Assembly (NCBI RefSeq): GCF_014831675.1
Contig: NZ_VJXY01000001.1
Location: 241,324-305,323, forward strand
Reading direction: 5' to 3'
From: Komarekiella delphini-convector SJRDD-AB1
Lineage (GTDB): Bacteria > Cyanobacteriota > Cyanobacteriia > Cyanobacteriales > Nostocaceae
DNA: 64,000 nt
The notes beneath the pieces were generated by a model. The model saw only the letters and a list, made by a program, of their open reading frames with translations. It did no database searches and was not told where the DNA came from. Each line of letters opens with the position of its first letter. The stretch's first letter is position 1. This document shows, piece after piece, positions 18,401 to 28,700 of the stretch. Both the position numbers and the translations under genes were made by a program.

Positions 18401-19952
18401 TTTCAATCCCTAATAGGGATTTTGATTGATTGGAACATGAATGTGGCATATCTCTCAATGCCCGTGATTGGGGTAGTTTCAATCCCTAATAGGGATTTTG
18501 ATTGATTGGAACTTAAAACAGCCTGAACGTTTAGAGCATTGAAAATTGTTTCAATCCCTAATAGGGATTTTGATTGATTGGAACGCGGTACTCCAAGTGG
18601 AGAAAATCCAGTAAATCTGTTTCAATCCCTAATAGGGATTTTGATTGATTGGAACCTAACTGTGCTGATGGAGTCCGTAAGCAGAAGTAGTTTCAATCCC
18701 TAATAGGGATTTTGATTGATTGGAACCCATGTCAGCGAACTGCTCTAGGTTACGGACGTGTTTCAATCCCTAATAGGGATTTTGATTGATTGGAACGTGC
18801 TGCGAAAAAGCCAACTGCTGCAAAGGCTATGTTTCAATCCCTAATAGGGATTTTGATTGATTGGAACTACGTGCCAGCGGTGCTGTAGTTTATAGTCGTG
18901 TTGTTTCAATCCCTAATAGGGATTTTGATTGATTGGAACCCTAAGCAGCAAGAATTGTTAGAGTGGGCTGCTAGTGTTTCAATCCCTAATAGGGATTTTG
19001 ATTGATTGGAACTTTGTATCAGCCAGAGAAAGGATATTTGCCAGACGTTTCAATCCCTAATAGGGATTTTGATTGATTGGAACAATTTAGGTTGATTAGC
19101 GCATTTTGAGAGCTAATGTTTCAATCCCTAATAGGGATTTTGATTGATTGGAACAAAGCAGGTTGGAAGTAGTGGGATAAACTTTAAAGTTTCAATCCCT
19201 AATAGGGATTTTGATTGATTGGAACTGAAAGTGCATCTATAGCGCTAGAAAAATGTAAAGTTTCAATCCCTAATAGGGATTTTGATTGATTGGAACTAGT
19301 CACGTTACGTAGTTGTACCACTGCGTTCGTAGTTTCAATCCCTAATAGGGATTTTGATTGATTGGAACTTGGAATGATTTTTCATTTGGGCAACTTTTTC
19401 TAAAAGTTTTGTTTCAATCCCTAATAGGGATTTTGATTGATTGGAACAACTCCGATTCTTCTGATAGTAATTCTTGGGCTATGTTTCAATCCCTAATAGG
19501 GATTTTGATTGATTGGAACCTTTTCAGTTGCTTTAACTCTTTTGCTCGACTAGAGCGTTTCAATCCCTAATAGGGATTTTGATTGATTGGAACGATTCTT
19601 GCTAATACAGGTCAAACTGCTGTTCAAGTTTCAATCCCTAATAGGGATTTTGATTGATTGGAACAATGCAATACGCTGAATAAGAGGAGAAAGCTTAGCC
19701 CGTTTCAATCCCTAATAGGGATTTTGATTGATTGGAACTCTAGGCGAAGCAAGAACACAAAATACAGCATAGTTGTTTCAATCCCTAATAGGGATTTTGA
19801 TTGATTGGAACAAAACAGAGCCAGAAGGCGAAAAAGTAATGGTAGGTTTCAATCCCTAATAGGGATTTTGATTGATTGGAACCATTCTCAATGCTGCTAA
19901 GGGATACTTATTTAAGTTTCAATCCCTAATAGGGATTTTGATTGATTGGAAC
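15410..19952 (-). CRISPR. Type I-D CRISPR array, 63 repeats of 37 bp, 62 spacers
   Basis: By hand I place 63 repeats, the first at 15410-15446 and the last at 19916-19952. Read on the minus strand each repeat begins GTTCCAATCAATC and ends GGGATTGAAAC, giving the typical 8-nt handle ATTGAAAC; the core AATCCCTATTAGGGATT is a palindrome that can form the Cas6 stem. Spacers are 31-42 nt. The repeat at 15410 has lost its first ten bases of similarity, marking the old, leader-distal end. Repeats 2-10 (15480-16098) carry A at plus-strand position 29, and all later ones carry G. The repeat at 17030 has one stem mutation (position 18). Confidence 0.98.
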
Positions 19953-20220
19953 GGCGGGAGCCTCAAAGCCAAGCTATATTTAGTTTTCAAGGTGCGGTTG
20001 CGTTATTCAAGAGCAATCATAGCATTAGGAAAGTTGCTTGGGAAGAGAGCGGGTAAAGTGTGAAGACTGAAACCATATTTTTGTAAGCGTTTCAGAGATT
20101 GCGCGGATGAGGAATAGGTTAGTAGTGGGCTGGAATCCTTGCTGGAGTTGAGATAGAAGTACTTTTTTCAGGCTATGGAATTTGTACACCTACCCTTCCG
20201 CGCATTTGTCATACAGTAAC
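19953..20220 (-). promoter_or_regulatory. CRISPR leader
   Basis: This gene-free 268 bp lies between the cas2 stop and the first (newest) repeat and so is the leader by position and orientation. A TATGAT -10-like hexamer (minus strand, 20016-20021) lies 64 bp before the array. The end near cas2 is richer in G and C (for example ATGCGCGGAAGGG, minus strand). The spacing of integration signals cannot be judged without comparison to other leaders. Confidence 0.7.
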
Positions 20221-20508
20221 CTAGCCAAAAGGGGACTCAGCAAAGAAAATTGTTTCGTCTCGTGGTTTTTCTCCGCCAATGCGTTCGACTTTCCCCTGAC
20301 AACAGCCACAAAGAAAGTAAAAACGCACGCTATCAGTGTCAGGTTTAATCAATTTGGCTAAACGCGATCGCAGTTTAGCATACTGGGTAGAGGTCAAATC
20401 GCACTCAAACACACTCAGTTGCATCCACTGACCATACGACTTGAGAACAGAATGGATTTTTGTACGACGTTTGTCTTCTGGAATGTCGTAGCTGACAACA
20501 ATATACAT
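20221..20508 (-). CDS. cas2: CRISPR-associated endonuclease Cas2
   Basis: This is a 95-aa ferredoxin-fold protein with strand one MYIVVSYDI and metal-site Asp8, followed by the family's KRRTKIHSVLKSYG helix and SVFEC strand. With Cas1 it forms the integrase that inserts new spacers. It is the last gene of the minus-strand cas operon, 40 bp after cas1, and directly precedes the leader. Confidence 0.97.
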   Translation of the reverse strand: MYIVVSYDIPEDKRRTKIHSVLKSYGQWMQLSVFECDLTSTQYAKLRSRLAKLIKPDTDSVRFYFLCGCCQGKVERIGGEKPRDETIFFAESPFG

Positions 20509-20548
20509 GATAGGTGAAAGAGAAATGGCGAGATTAAGTTGACTAAAG

Positions 20549-21553
20549 TTACTTGAGAACTAAGGGGGGATATTTATCGATTTCTCCCATGAGGTATTTC
20601 GCTAGTAACCTCGCTTGAACTTCAAAGGCTTCTTGGTAAGTACATTTGTTTCCCATGACTGGATGTTTAAAGTTAGACTGTTTTTTTTGTTCGTAGGCGC
20701 GAAGAAATGTATGCAGTCCTTCTTTATTTAAGGACACAGCACCACTGAGGGGTTCGGTGGTAAAATCAGCCAAGGTTAGCGATCGCTTATTGATAAGCGA
20801 CAGCACTACAGCATCGACTATCAAAGGACGAAATTCTTCCATTAAGTCCAAGGCTAGAGAAGGTCTACCATAACGCTCAACGTGTAAGTATCCTAAATAA
20901 GGATCAAAGCCTACAATATTTAATGCACTTTGCACATCGTGACGTAGCAATGAATACCCAAAACTCAAAAGAGCGTTAACTGGGTCGGTTGGTGGTCGGC
21001 GGCGTCTGGCTTCAAATTGAAATTCTGAAGTTTTGATTAGCTGGTTAAAACAACCGAAATAGGCTGCACTACCAGCACCCTCTAAGCCTCTAAGGGAATC
21101 AATACTGCTAGTCTTATCTATAGGTGCGATCGCGTGTTCGAGTCGAGTGATATTATTACTCAGAGAAAGATGAGGATATTCTCGCTGAGTGCGAAGTAAA
21201 GTATGGCGGTAATTTTTCAATTTACCCCGTATAAAACCTCTAACTAAATGTATTGCGGGTTGTGATTCTCCTATTGCTTGCCATTGGGCTTTACGAACAA
21301 AGATATTTTTAGTCACTTCTGGTTCTAAGCGCCCTAAATATTTTCCATTTTGTGTGAGAAAACTTAAACAAATGTGACGTTCTAAAAGTTCACTGAGGAC
21401 GGCGGGAGAAACAGTAGCTCGACCTAGTACTACAATTCCTTCAACTTTAATTAGAGGGACATCCAAGATAGTTTTTTGATCAGCTTTGACGGTGAGGCGT
21501 TCGTTAACTTTGCCGATAAAAGCATCGGTTTGTGTTACGTAAACTGTTCCCAT
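20549..21553 (-). CDS. cas1: CRISPR-associated endonuclease Cas1 (type I-D)
   Basis: This is a 334-aa integrase. Catalytic/metal residues are Glu158 (LRGLEGAGS), His224 (GYLHVERYGRPSLALDL) and the acidic DLMEEFRP segment at 236-243. The N-terminal beta domain (1-85) and helical catalytic domain have normal length. It is 30 bp downstream of cas4 and 40 bp upstream of cas2, forming the adaptation block. Confidence 0.97.
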   Translation of the reverse strand: MGTVYVTQTDAFIGKVNERLTVKADQKTILDVPLIKVEGIVVLGRATVSPAVLSELLERHICLSFLTQNGKYLGRLEPEVTKNIFVRKAQWQAIGESQPAIHLVRGFIRGKLKNYRHTLLRTQREYPHLSLSNNITRLEHAIAPIDKTSSIDSLRGLEGAGSAAYFGCFNQLIKTSEFQFEARRRRPPTDPVNALLSFGYSLLRHDVQSALNIVGFDPYLGYLHVERYGRPSLALDLMEEFRPLIVDAVVLSLINKRSLTLADFTTEPLSGAVSLNKEGLHTFLRAYEQKKQSNFKHPVMGNKCTYQEAFEVQARLLAKYLMGEIDKYPPLVLK

Positions 21554-21583
21554 TTTTGATTTTTCCTATTGCTAGGGTATGAT

Positions 21584-22225
21584 TTAATTTACTTCTTGAT
21601 AACTTTTGACTTTATCAGTTGCTTTAGGCAAACATTGCGAATATAGACTACATCCAGTGCAGCGTTTGCTGTAAACTGATTTTGGCATTGTTCCGGTTTT
21701 GAGGATATTTGTTACATATTTGATAGTAGCGATCGCACTTTGCCGTAACTCTGCATTAATCTCTACTAATTGACGTTGATGAGAGTGAGCATAATAGATA
21801 TATCCAGTCGGAATATTTTGCCCTGTCATCTCTTCCAAACATAATGCTTGAGCGCAGACTTGCAACTCATCGTTATCCCATTCGCCTTTGCGTCCTCGTT
21901 TGTATTCCACTGGATAAACCTGACCAGATTCCGCTTCAATTAAGTCAGATTTTCCGATTAGTTTGTACTGCTCAGACTTCAACCAAATCGCCCGAATTTG
22001 CCAAGTTTCTCCTCGCTGTCCGTCGCCTGTAGAATGGACGCGATCATGTAAACTTGTACCTTCAATTGTGTATTGATTATCGCTAAATTCGCCTGCACAA
22101 AACATCCGCCAGCACCGATGCGGACAATAGGCATATTGATTCAATGCCGCAATAGGAATATATTCTAATGAAGGGGACAGGTTATAGGTTACAAGGGATA
22201 GGGAATTTTTCATATTTTTACTCAT
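21584..22225 (-). CDS. cas4: CRISPR-associated exonuclease Cas4
   Basis: This 213-aa RecB-like nuclease has an Fe-S cluster. Cys34 (YCPHRC) and the C-terminal Cys189, Cys192 and Cys198 supply four cluster ligands. The nuclease motifs are His60, Asp94 (GKSDLIE), Glu107-x-Lys109 (PVEYKRG) and Gln122 (QVCAQALCLEE). In type I systems Cas4 trims prespacers and selects those with a correct PAM. An extra 10-15 residue N-terminus precedes the conserved YIPIAALNQY; an internal Met5 is an alternative start. Confidence 0.96.
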   Translation of the reverse strand: MSKNMKNSLSLVTYNLSPSLEYIPIAALNQYAYCPHRCWRMFCAGEFSDNQYTIEGTSLHDRVHSTGDGQRGETWQIRAIWLKSEQYKLIGKSDLIEAESGQVYPVEYKRGRKGEWDNDELQVCAQALCLEEMTGQNIPTGYIYYAHSHQRQLVEINAELRQSAIATIKYVTNILKTGTMPKSVYSKRCTGCSLYSQCLPKATDKVKSYQEVN

Positions 22226-22378
22226 TGTGTATTGATTAGTCGATTACGAAGGATAGTAAGCATCTTGCTAATTTCTGTAAATACAACTCTATTTTCATAG
22301 GTAGTAGGTAACAGGTAACTGATTAGACTAAGTTTTATTTGATACATTGTTTATAAGTTATTCACTATCTCCTGTCGC

Positions 22379-23227
22379 TTATGCACTGTTCTCTGTCCTC
22401 TGTAACCTACGTGTCATTCCCATACCCATTGTTGTTTTTCGTCCCACACCTGCATATAAAGCAAAGTCGGCTAAGGTGTTAATTTGCTTAATATGTATCG
22501 GTTCAATTTCACCTAAAATTCGATAACTAACTTCTCCAATGATGCCTATAAATTTACTGCGAGAGTCGGCTAAAATTTCTGTATGAATGTTGATGAAAGA
22601 GGGAAATATTGACTCTATGGCAATGGATGAAAATTCAACACCACTATATTTATTCCATCGGGAAAGTAGGGAATTGAAGACACATTCTCTAGTAGGAAGG
22701 GTAGTGTCATACTTTCCTTGGCGGAAGGCGGTAGGCGTGGAAAATGTCAGGTCAATTGTGCTGTGGCGATCGCTAGCTTCTTCGTATAATTGAGTATAGG
22801 TCTTAGCATTTGCCCAAGGTTGCATAGATTGGGGTGTGCCTTGAATGCTGGTAATGTACAAGTCAGCAGGGCCAAGATGCCAAGGCCGATTGGGGTTAAG
22901 ATTTAGCCAGAGTTGGGTAAGTTTGCCAAATAAAGTGTCATCTAATAAAGAGATGCGCCACCAACAAGGTGTCCCGGCGGGGATGGGTTGTTGATGTGAG
23001 TATTGCAATTTAGATCCCCCCTTACCCCCCTTCAAAAGGGAGGAATTAGTTTGGAGGGGAGAAAGAGTGAAGGCTTTGTCTGCGGTAGAATCGTGCAAGC
23101 GATCGCCCAATTCTTTATCTACAGAACTAACAAGGGTTAAAAATAGGGCGTGCAGATGTCTACCAGTGAGAAACTGTGGTGGAATAAGCGATTGAGGAAG
23201 CAAATTCAACACTAAGCTATGAGGCAT
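22379..23227 (-). CDS. cas6: CRISPR pre-crRNA endonuclease Cas6 (type I-D)
   Basis: This 282-aa RAMP protein has the N-terminal GRHLHALFL motif with candidate catalytic His24/His26 and the C-terminal glycine-rich loop GVGRKTTMGMGM at 260-271. It cleaves pre-crRNA in the repeat stem, leaving the ATTGAAAC handle. Residues about 56-75 (SPLQTNSSLLKGGKGGSK) read like a translated palindromic intergenic repeat (DNA about 23010-23064), inserted in frame in a loop. Its ATG lies inside the end of the upstream oxygenase gene (11-bp overlap), so the two are translationally coupled. A 153-bp gap separates it from cas4. Confidence 0.93.
   Translation of the reverse strand: MPHSLVLNLLPQSLIPPQFLTGRHLHALFLTLVSSVDKELGDRLHDSTADKAFTLSPLQTNSSLLKGGKGGSKLQYSHQQPIPAGTPCWWRISLLDDTLFGKLTQLWLNLNPNRPWHLGPADLYITSIQGTPQSMQPWANAKTYTQLYEEASDRHSTIDLTFSTPTAFRQGKYDTTLPTRECVFNSLLSRWNKYSGVEFSSIAIESIFPSFINIHTEILADSRSKFIGIIGEVSYRILGEIEPIHIKQINTLADFALYAGVGRKTTMGMGMTRRLQRTENSA
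23010..23064. repeat. Palindromic C/G-rich repeat inside the cas6 coding sequence
   Basis: The plus strand shows runs CCCCCCTTACCCCCCTT followed by AAAAGGGAGG and GGAGGGG, an imperfect fold-back of a kind scattered between genes in Nostocales. It keeps the cas6 frame and adds about 20 residues. Confidence 0.5.
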
Positions 23228-23837
23228 ACTTTCTTTTCTTAGTTGTAGATTGAGTAACTCTTGACTCTACAGTAAATTGGGGAATTTCCTGGAGTTCAAC
23301 CTCACTCAAACTATACTGTTCACAAACCAAACTTAGGCGATTTCCTGGAGTTTTGACAGCGTTAACTGAATGAGTTAAATCACCTTGAAAATAAACTAAA
23401 GTATTGATTTGTGGCTTAATTTGTCCAAGTTGGCGTTTGTGCGATCGCAATACCAGTTCTCCCCCCTCCATATCCGCAGGTACTCGCACATAAAGGACAC
23501 TAACAACCGCAGGCGGTTCAACGGTTTTGCAGTAAGAACGCAGAGAGCGATCAATGTGCGGATCAACACGGGAGCCTTCTTTGAGTTGTAAAGGATTGAG
23601 GTAAAAAGCATTACAATTCGGCTGGAGAGCTAAGTCTAAATAAGGCTTGAAATAGGGAAACATCTGCTCTAATTGTGGCAATCCAGAACGTTGAAACACC
23701 ACCGAAAAGCCTTTAGTGGCAACAAAATCGCGGTTGAGATTGTTGATAGCAAAGTAAGAACAAGCTTGAATTTCTCCCCACAAGTTATTTAGGTAATCGC
23801 TGGGGAAGGCGTTGGATTGTTGTTGATAGTGTTTCAC
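23217..23837 (-). CDS. 2OG-Fe(II) oxygenase within the cas operon
   Basis: This 206-aa protein has a complete 2-oxoglutarate/Fe(II) dioxygenase site: His94-x-Asp96 (VDPHIDRS), distal His156 (LTHSV) and 2OG-binding Arg167 (GNRLSLV, 11 residues later). The double-stranded beta-helix core spans about 75-175, as in prolyl-4-hydroxylase-like enzymes. The C-terminus is short and basic (TTKKRKYAS). It starts at GTG, 114 bp after csc1, and overlaps cas6 by 11 bp, so it is part of the same transcript. It is not one of the standard I-D genes. Hydroxylation of a Cas protein, a phage product or a nucleobase are all possible; nothing in the sequence decides. Confidence 0.85.
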   Translation of the reverse strand: MKHYQQQSNAFPSDYLNNLWGEIQACSYFAINNLNRDFVATKGFSVVFQRSGLPQLEQMFPYFKPYLDLALQPNCNAFYLNPLQLKEGSRVDPHIDRSLRSYCKTVEPPAVVSVLYVRVPADMEGGELVLRSHKRQLGQIKPQINTLVYFQGDLTHSVNAVKTPGNRLSLVCEQYSLSEVELQEIPQFTVESRVTQSTTKKRKYAS

Positions 23838-23951
23838 GATGGATGTGGGGAGCGTACAGAACTAACAGGGGTCAAAAATTCTAACGTAATTTGTGACTGG
23901 ACGCTAGAACCTGCGAAAAAGAAAAAACGTAGTAAAGGTTTTAGGAAGTGA

Positions 23952-24659
23952 TTAGTTCCGAAAACGATATTCTATCCGAGCCGGAATTTTTAAGTTTTGA
24001 ATGCCATCAAATTGATAGTATTGCCCTCGCATTTGGACATTCTGAATTAAGCTAACTGGAGGCATATTTACAACATCATAGCTAATCACTTGATTGTTGA
24101 ACATCACATCTAACGGATTTAATGGATGTGTACAAGTGAATATACCTTCAGAAATTTTATGTTTCGGTAATGGTTCTACTGTCACTTCAGCCTTGCTCAT
24201 CCATTTACCCAAGCGAATCCACTTTGGTAGTTTGAGTTCTTTTTGGGAGATGACAAAAAACTCAAATATACTTTCTGCCGCTATTTCCTTTGCTCTCCCA
24301 AAACTAGGGATATTCTTCTGTGTTTTCTCCATTTCAACGTGGTAGTTGTTGTTAGCATACTTCCAGGTGTTGAGGATAGAAGAATGATTGAGCGATCGCG
24401 CCGGAGTTACGTAAATATTTTGTTGATTGAGTGGCGTTAAATGCTCATCATATTTTGGCACTTGTTCAGGGCAAAAATAGCGATAGGAATGTTCTTCAGC
24501 AACGGTAGTAGAGTAGATTTGGCTATCAACTAAACCCAGTGCATAACAGAGAGCGTAATTGTGAATTATTGGCTCTGTTTCATACAATCGCCCGATTTCA
24601 CGAGTTGCGTAATAGAGGCTGTCATGTAGTTCTATTTGACAGCGGTAAATAATTACCAT
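23952..24659 (-). CDS. csc1: Type I-D CRISPR-associated protein Csc1 (Cas5d)
   Basis: This 235-aa RAMP protein matches Csc1: an N-terminal YRCQIELHDSLYYATREIGRLYETEP segment and the later YVTPARSLNHSS. It occupies the Cas5 position in the I-D Cascade, binding the crRNA 5' handle. Its ATG is 5 bp after the csc2 stop, a tight operon pair. Confidence 0.94.
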   Translation of the reverse strand: MVIIYRCQIELHDSLYYATREIGRLYETEPIIHNYALCYALGLVDSQIYSTTVAEEHSYRYFCPEQVPKYDEHLTPLNQQNIYVTPARSLNHSSILNTWKYANNNYHVEMEKTQKNIPSFGRAKEIAAESIFEFFVISQKELKLPKWIRLGKWMSKAEVTVEPLPKHKISEGIFTCTHPLNPLDVMFNNQVISYDVVNMPPVSLIQNVQMRGQYYQFDGIQNLKIPARIEYRFRN

Positions 24660-24664
24660 CTTGC

Positions 24665-25699
24665 TTACTCCGTTACAGCAGCAGCTTTTTTATTAACCTT
24701 GGTATCTTTCTTAGCGTCTTTCTTACCTGATTTAAGAACCCATGTTTGAGCATAAGTAGATGATTCAGCATTTGCTTGACTCAACATTTCTTGCAATCGA
24801 GTTTCATCACTGGTGATAGACTTCACTTCACTCAAAAGTTGTGTAAAGGATGCACCAACAAAATCAGTATGAGAAATGCACTCTTGGGACATAAAAGCAG
24901 TAATTGCTTGTGTAGCCGCCTCTAAAACCTCGTCTTCATTGAGCGGATCAGGTGGATTAATTTGCTTTGGAGTTGCATTGCTCATTACGTCATATATCTT
25001 TTGAGTCCAAAGAAGATTACTAACAATCTCACCATCAGCGAAAATGACTCCAACTAACTCATTACGCACTCTACCAGTGCGGGTAGTCTGCGCTCCGTAA
25101 TGGCGTGTCCTGAGAATATTATTGAAAACGTAGAGAAATCCAGCTTCAGTGGGATCTTTCAGCGTGACAATACTGGGGAAAAAGACTTGAGGTAAAATAT
25201 GGTCTTGACTATTAATACGGCTGGTTACTTCCCCTTGACGGCTCATCGTGCCATTTTCAAAAGGTGCATTGAGGGTAAAGTTAAGGTGAGAATCATCAAA
25301 GGGTGTAATTGAGTACGCTGTGTCTACAACTACTTTCGACTTTTCAGAACCAGAATCACCAATAGCAAAACCGTAGAGAATACAATCAGGAGTAGTTTTG
25401 CTGAAATCTACGTTGTAATCGCATTTTTCCCACTCACCAATTTTGTAGTTACGTAATAATTCTCTACCTGTTAAACGTTCTGGTGTAGACTGCTTGCGCT
25501 TAAACATTGCCAAACGACTAATAGGTTCTTTATTTTCAATTCCAGCACGTACTCTTGCTTTATTCAGTTCACCATCTGTCTGGAATAAAGGATAAGACTC
25601 AGTAACACGAATAGTAATGAAATGAGCATATTTTCCCATTGGTTTAGCAGGGATTACATCGTGGAAAAACTTAGAATCGAGTGTTTTTAAGAATTTCAT
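24665..25699 (-). CDS. csc2: Type I-D CRISPR-associated protein Csc2 (Cas7d)
   Basis: This 344-aa protein forms the Cascade backbone that coats the spacer part of the crRNA. Recognisable Csc2 segments are HFITIRVTESYPLFQTDGELNKARV and the GAQTTRTGRVRNELVGVIFADGE region near the middle. The C-terminal tail is Lys/Ala-rich. It lies 55 bp after cas10d. Confidence 0.95.
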   Translation of the reverse strand: MKFLKTLDSKFFHDVIPAKPMGKYAHFITIRVTESYPLFQTDGELNKARVRAGIENKEPISRLAMFKRKQSTPERLTGRELLRNYKIGEWEKCDYNVDFSKTTPDCILYGFAIGDSGSEKSKVVVDTAYSITPFDDSHLNFTLNAPFENGTMSRQGEVTSRINSQDHILPQVFFPSIVTLKDPTEAGFLYVFNNILRTRHYGAQTTRTGRVRNELVGVIFADGEIVSNLLWTQKIYDVMSNATPKQINPPDPLNEDEVLEAATQAITAFMSQECISHTDFVGASFTQLLSEVKSITSDETRLQEMLSQANAESSTYAQTWVLKSGKKDAKKDTKVNKKAAAVTE

Positions 25700-25754
25700 G
25701 GTTTGATTGCTCCGATTTAGTTAGTTGGAAGAAAAGAATAAATTAGACTGATGG

Positions 25755-28700
25755 TTAAAGTTCTAATTCAGGAATATCATCAGGTTCATCTTGTGGACGT
25801 GCTTTACGTTCTTCGTCATCTGCTAGACGATAAAGGTATTCACAGGTATCTCTTATTAAATTGAGTTGAGTACCTGCTAAACGTGCGCGATCGCCTTTAA
25901 AACTTTCCTCAAAAATGTCTTTCACAAAATACTTAGAAAACTCATAAACTGCTTGACGTTCTTCTTCCGAAGTTAAAGCCGGTTTCCACTTACCATCAAT
26001 TAAAGTTAGTGTGGGTTTTCCTTCAGCAGCTTTGCGACGCACATTATTCATCAGCTTTGACAAACGCGCAGCTACCACATCTGTTAAAGAATCAGTATCA
26101 TTAGCTATAGATTTATCAATTTTCAAAATTACATCCGCAGCCTCATCAATTGGTTTTAGAATGGCATTAGCTTTAGCATATTGACTTTTAGAACGATAAA
26201 AACGACGGTAGAGTTCTGTTAATTTACGTAGTTGATTCACAGCTTTTCCTTCTGGTTCAAAATAGTAGTAAAAATCCAAGTATAGGCGAACTTTAGCAAG
26301 AGGTACAGAATCAATTTTGTCTTGCTTCCGTAGCCATTTATTGAGGTAATGAAAGACATAAAGAGGACTGGTTTCTAAATCTCGCGCTAAATCTGCTAAT
26401 TTTCCCCAATCTGGATCGCCATCCTTTTTACGGTTAACTTCCAAGTGGATGGAGTAAGCCGCTGTCAGAGCATTGAGCGGAGAAAATTTACGCTTTTGTG
26501 AACTACGAGGGAGAATACTATCTAAACGATAGTTATCTTTTTTGATCAAAGAACGAATTGCTTGATGTTCTCCATCAATTAAAACTGTTTCTTCAAAATC
26601 AGCACCACTGATAAAAGGTGGTACAGGTGATTCGGACGCTACCACTTTCACATCAAGAACAAGCGGTAATACTAACGCCAGCCAAGCTGGTGTTACCCAA
26701 GATTCTGTGTCTGTAGCGTCTCTTCCAGGAGGTAAACCTAAAAAGAAAAATGTCAATGTTTCTTTGTCTGAAAAGCTAATTTTGAAGGTGCGATCGTCCT
26801 CTGGCTTTAGATTTTCTTTAATCAGAAGAGAATCTACTTTTAGGTAATCTTCAATTTCAAAATTTGCAACTTGATTTTCGGTAATAAAATGCTTACGCAT
26901 TTCAGCATCAAACCGGGTTCGAGAAAATTGATTGTAAGCTAATTGCAAAAATTTATTGGTTTCTGGGGTAAAAAAGTAAGTTGGATAAAGATAGAGATAG
27001 CGATATTTACGTCCTTCAAAGTCTGCTCCTACAGCATTTGTTTGGTTCATCAAAATTTGTCTCAACATGATTTCAATTGACCAAATTGAGCAAATTTGCC
27101 GTTTAGCAGCTTGAGCATTAAATAAAATCTGACGATTACTGTAGACTTGAGGTGCGAATAAAGTCGCTGATTCCATTTGTTCAGTCACAGTATACGAGGA
27201 ACTAGAAATTGCACAAACATTTTCTCGTCCTCTACCTGTAATTTTGGCGGCACTATAGCGTTTTAGTTCAACTAAAAACGAGTCTATCTCTGGTTCTATA
27301 GCTGCGCCTGTTGGTAATGAAATAATTCGGTTAACATAAGTTTTTAAATCATCCCAGCCATTAGGTGCATCCTGAAACTCTGCTAAAATTGGTCTAATAA
27401 AAACAGCAGCATAATTTACCATCCCTTTCATTACTTCCAGGATTTGAGCAAAGTCTAATCCTGAATGATTGCGAAAGTATTGTGATGCTAGATAATACCA
27501 ATCAAGAGGTACTCCACCTGTTTTTTTCAAAGATTGAATTTGTCTGATAGCTGGAATATCTGCTGATAACTCTAAGTATTCAGCTAACTTTTGTGTCAAA
27601 TCTAAATCAGGAATAGTTCTCCTCTCATTTTTTGGCTGTTGTTTCTGCCAATCATTAACTTTTTCACACCAACTACCCCAAATTCCTCGACATAGAGTAT
27701 CACCAAACTCTGCCAATCTATCAATACGAACTTCATTAGCAATTTGTAAATTTAAATGTGTCGCTAGTTCACCTTGTGCTTGATAACTTTGTAAACTTTC
27801 ACCTCGTTTACCAGCAGAAGCAGTTTTTGAGTCTGGAAGTAGTCGAGAAGCAGCATTAATGCTAACTTCCATTAATTCAACTACATCAAAAAATAACCAG
27901 TAATAATCCGCAAACTTAAAACCTTTACCATCACGATTAAAACCTGTTTGTCTTTCTTTTAGCTTCTCTGAACACAGGTACTTAATTTTGGCAATAACTT
28001 GTTCGGGAATCTTATCAGTTGTAATCGGAGGAGCAGCAACAATAGCTAAATAGACAACACCATCAGGTAAATACAACAATGGTGTATAAAACTCTTCAGG
28101 ATGTGCTGCTATTAAAGCGTTATTGAAAATATTTGTGAGAATACCGCGATTCTCGCAAAGGGAGTGATAAGTAAGTTTTAGCTGATGATTACTTAATCTT
28201 GTCAGTAATGTCTGTAAGCCTCCAGATTCTACATCTCGCGGATGTTTGACAACTGAAGCAAATAAATCAGATAATCTAATTAAGTCAATTAAAACTTGTC
28301 TAATTCTACTATCTAATATTTCATTATCTGAAGGTTTGAGTCCACGAGTCGTTAAACCGAAATCAGAATCATTTTTAACACCTGCATTACTGCTAATCTC
28401 AATGATGTCATCAATAAGTTCTTCCCATTCTTCACCAAGTAAGTGATATAAACCAAAATCTAAAATCTTTTTGGCAATGTATGCACGTCCCAGATTCGGA
28501 GCATATTCTTTTTTTGGTGGTTCTTCTTCCCAATTGCGATTGATCGAGTTTTGTTCTAACCAATTTGGATAATCAGGGAATTTTTCATAGTCATGCAATA
28601 AGTAAGAAACAATAAATACAGAGGTTTGCAAGTCTTCGCAACTACGTTTAACTGGGTTTGTACCTATTTCTTCTGCTTGTAATCTTTTCAAAATTTGATA

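Noticed and set aside
15873..20063. Several 60-95 codon frames across the CRISPR array and leader
   Set aside because: They are translations of the repeat (QSLIGILIDWN on one strand, NQSKSLLGIET on the other) and carry no independent signal.
21120..21150. GTGTTCGAGTCGAGTG as a tRNA T-arm
   Set aside because: It lies inside cas1 and no other tRNA stems surround it.
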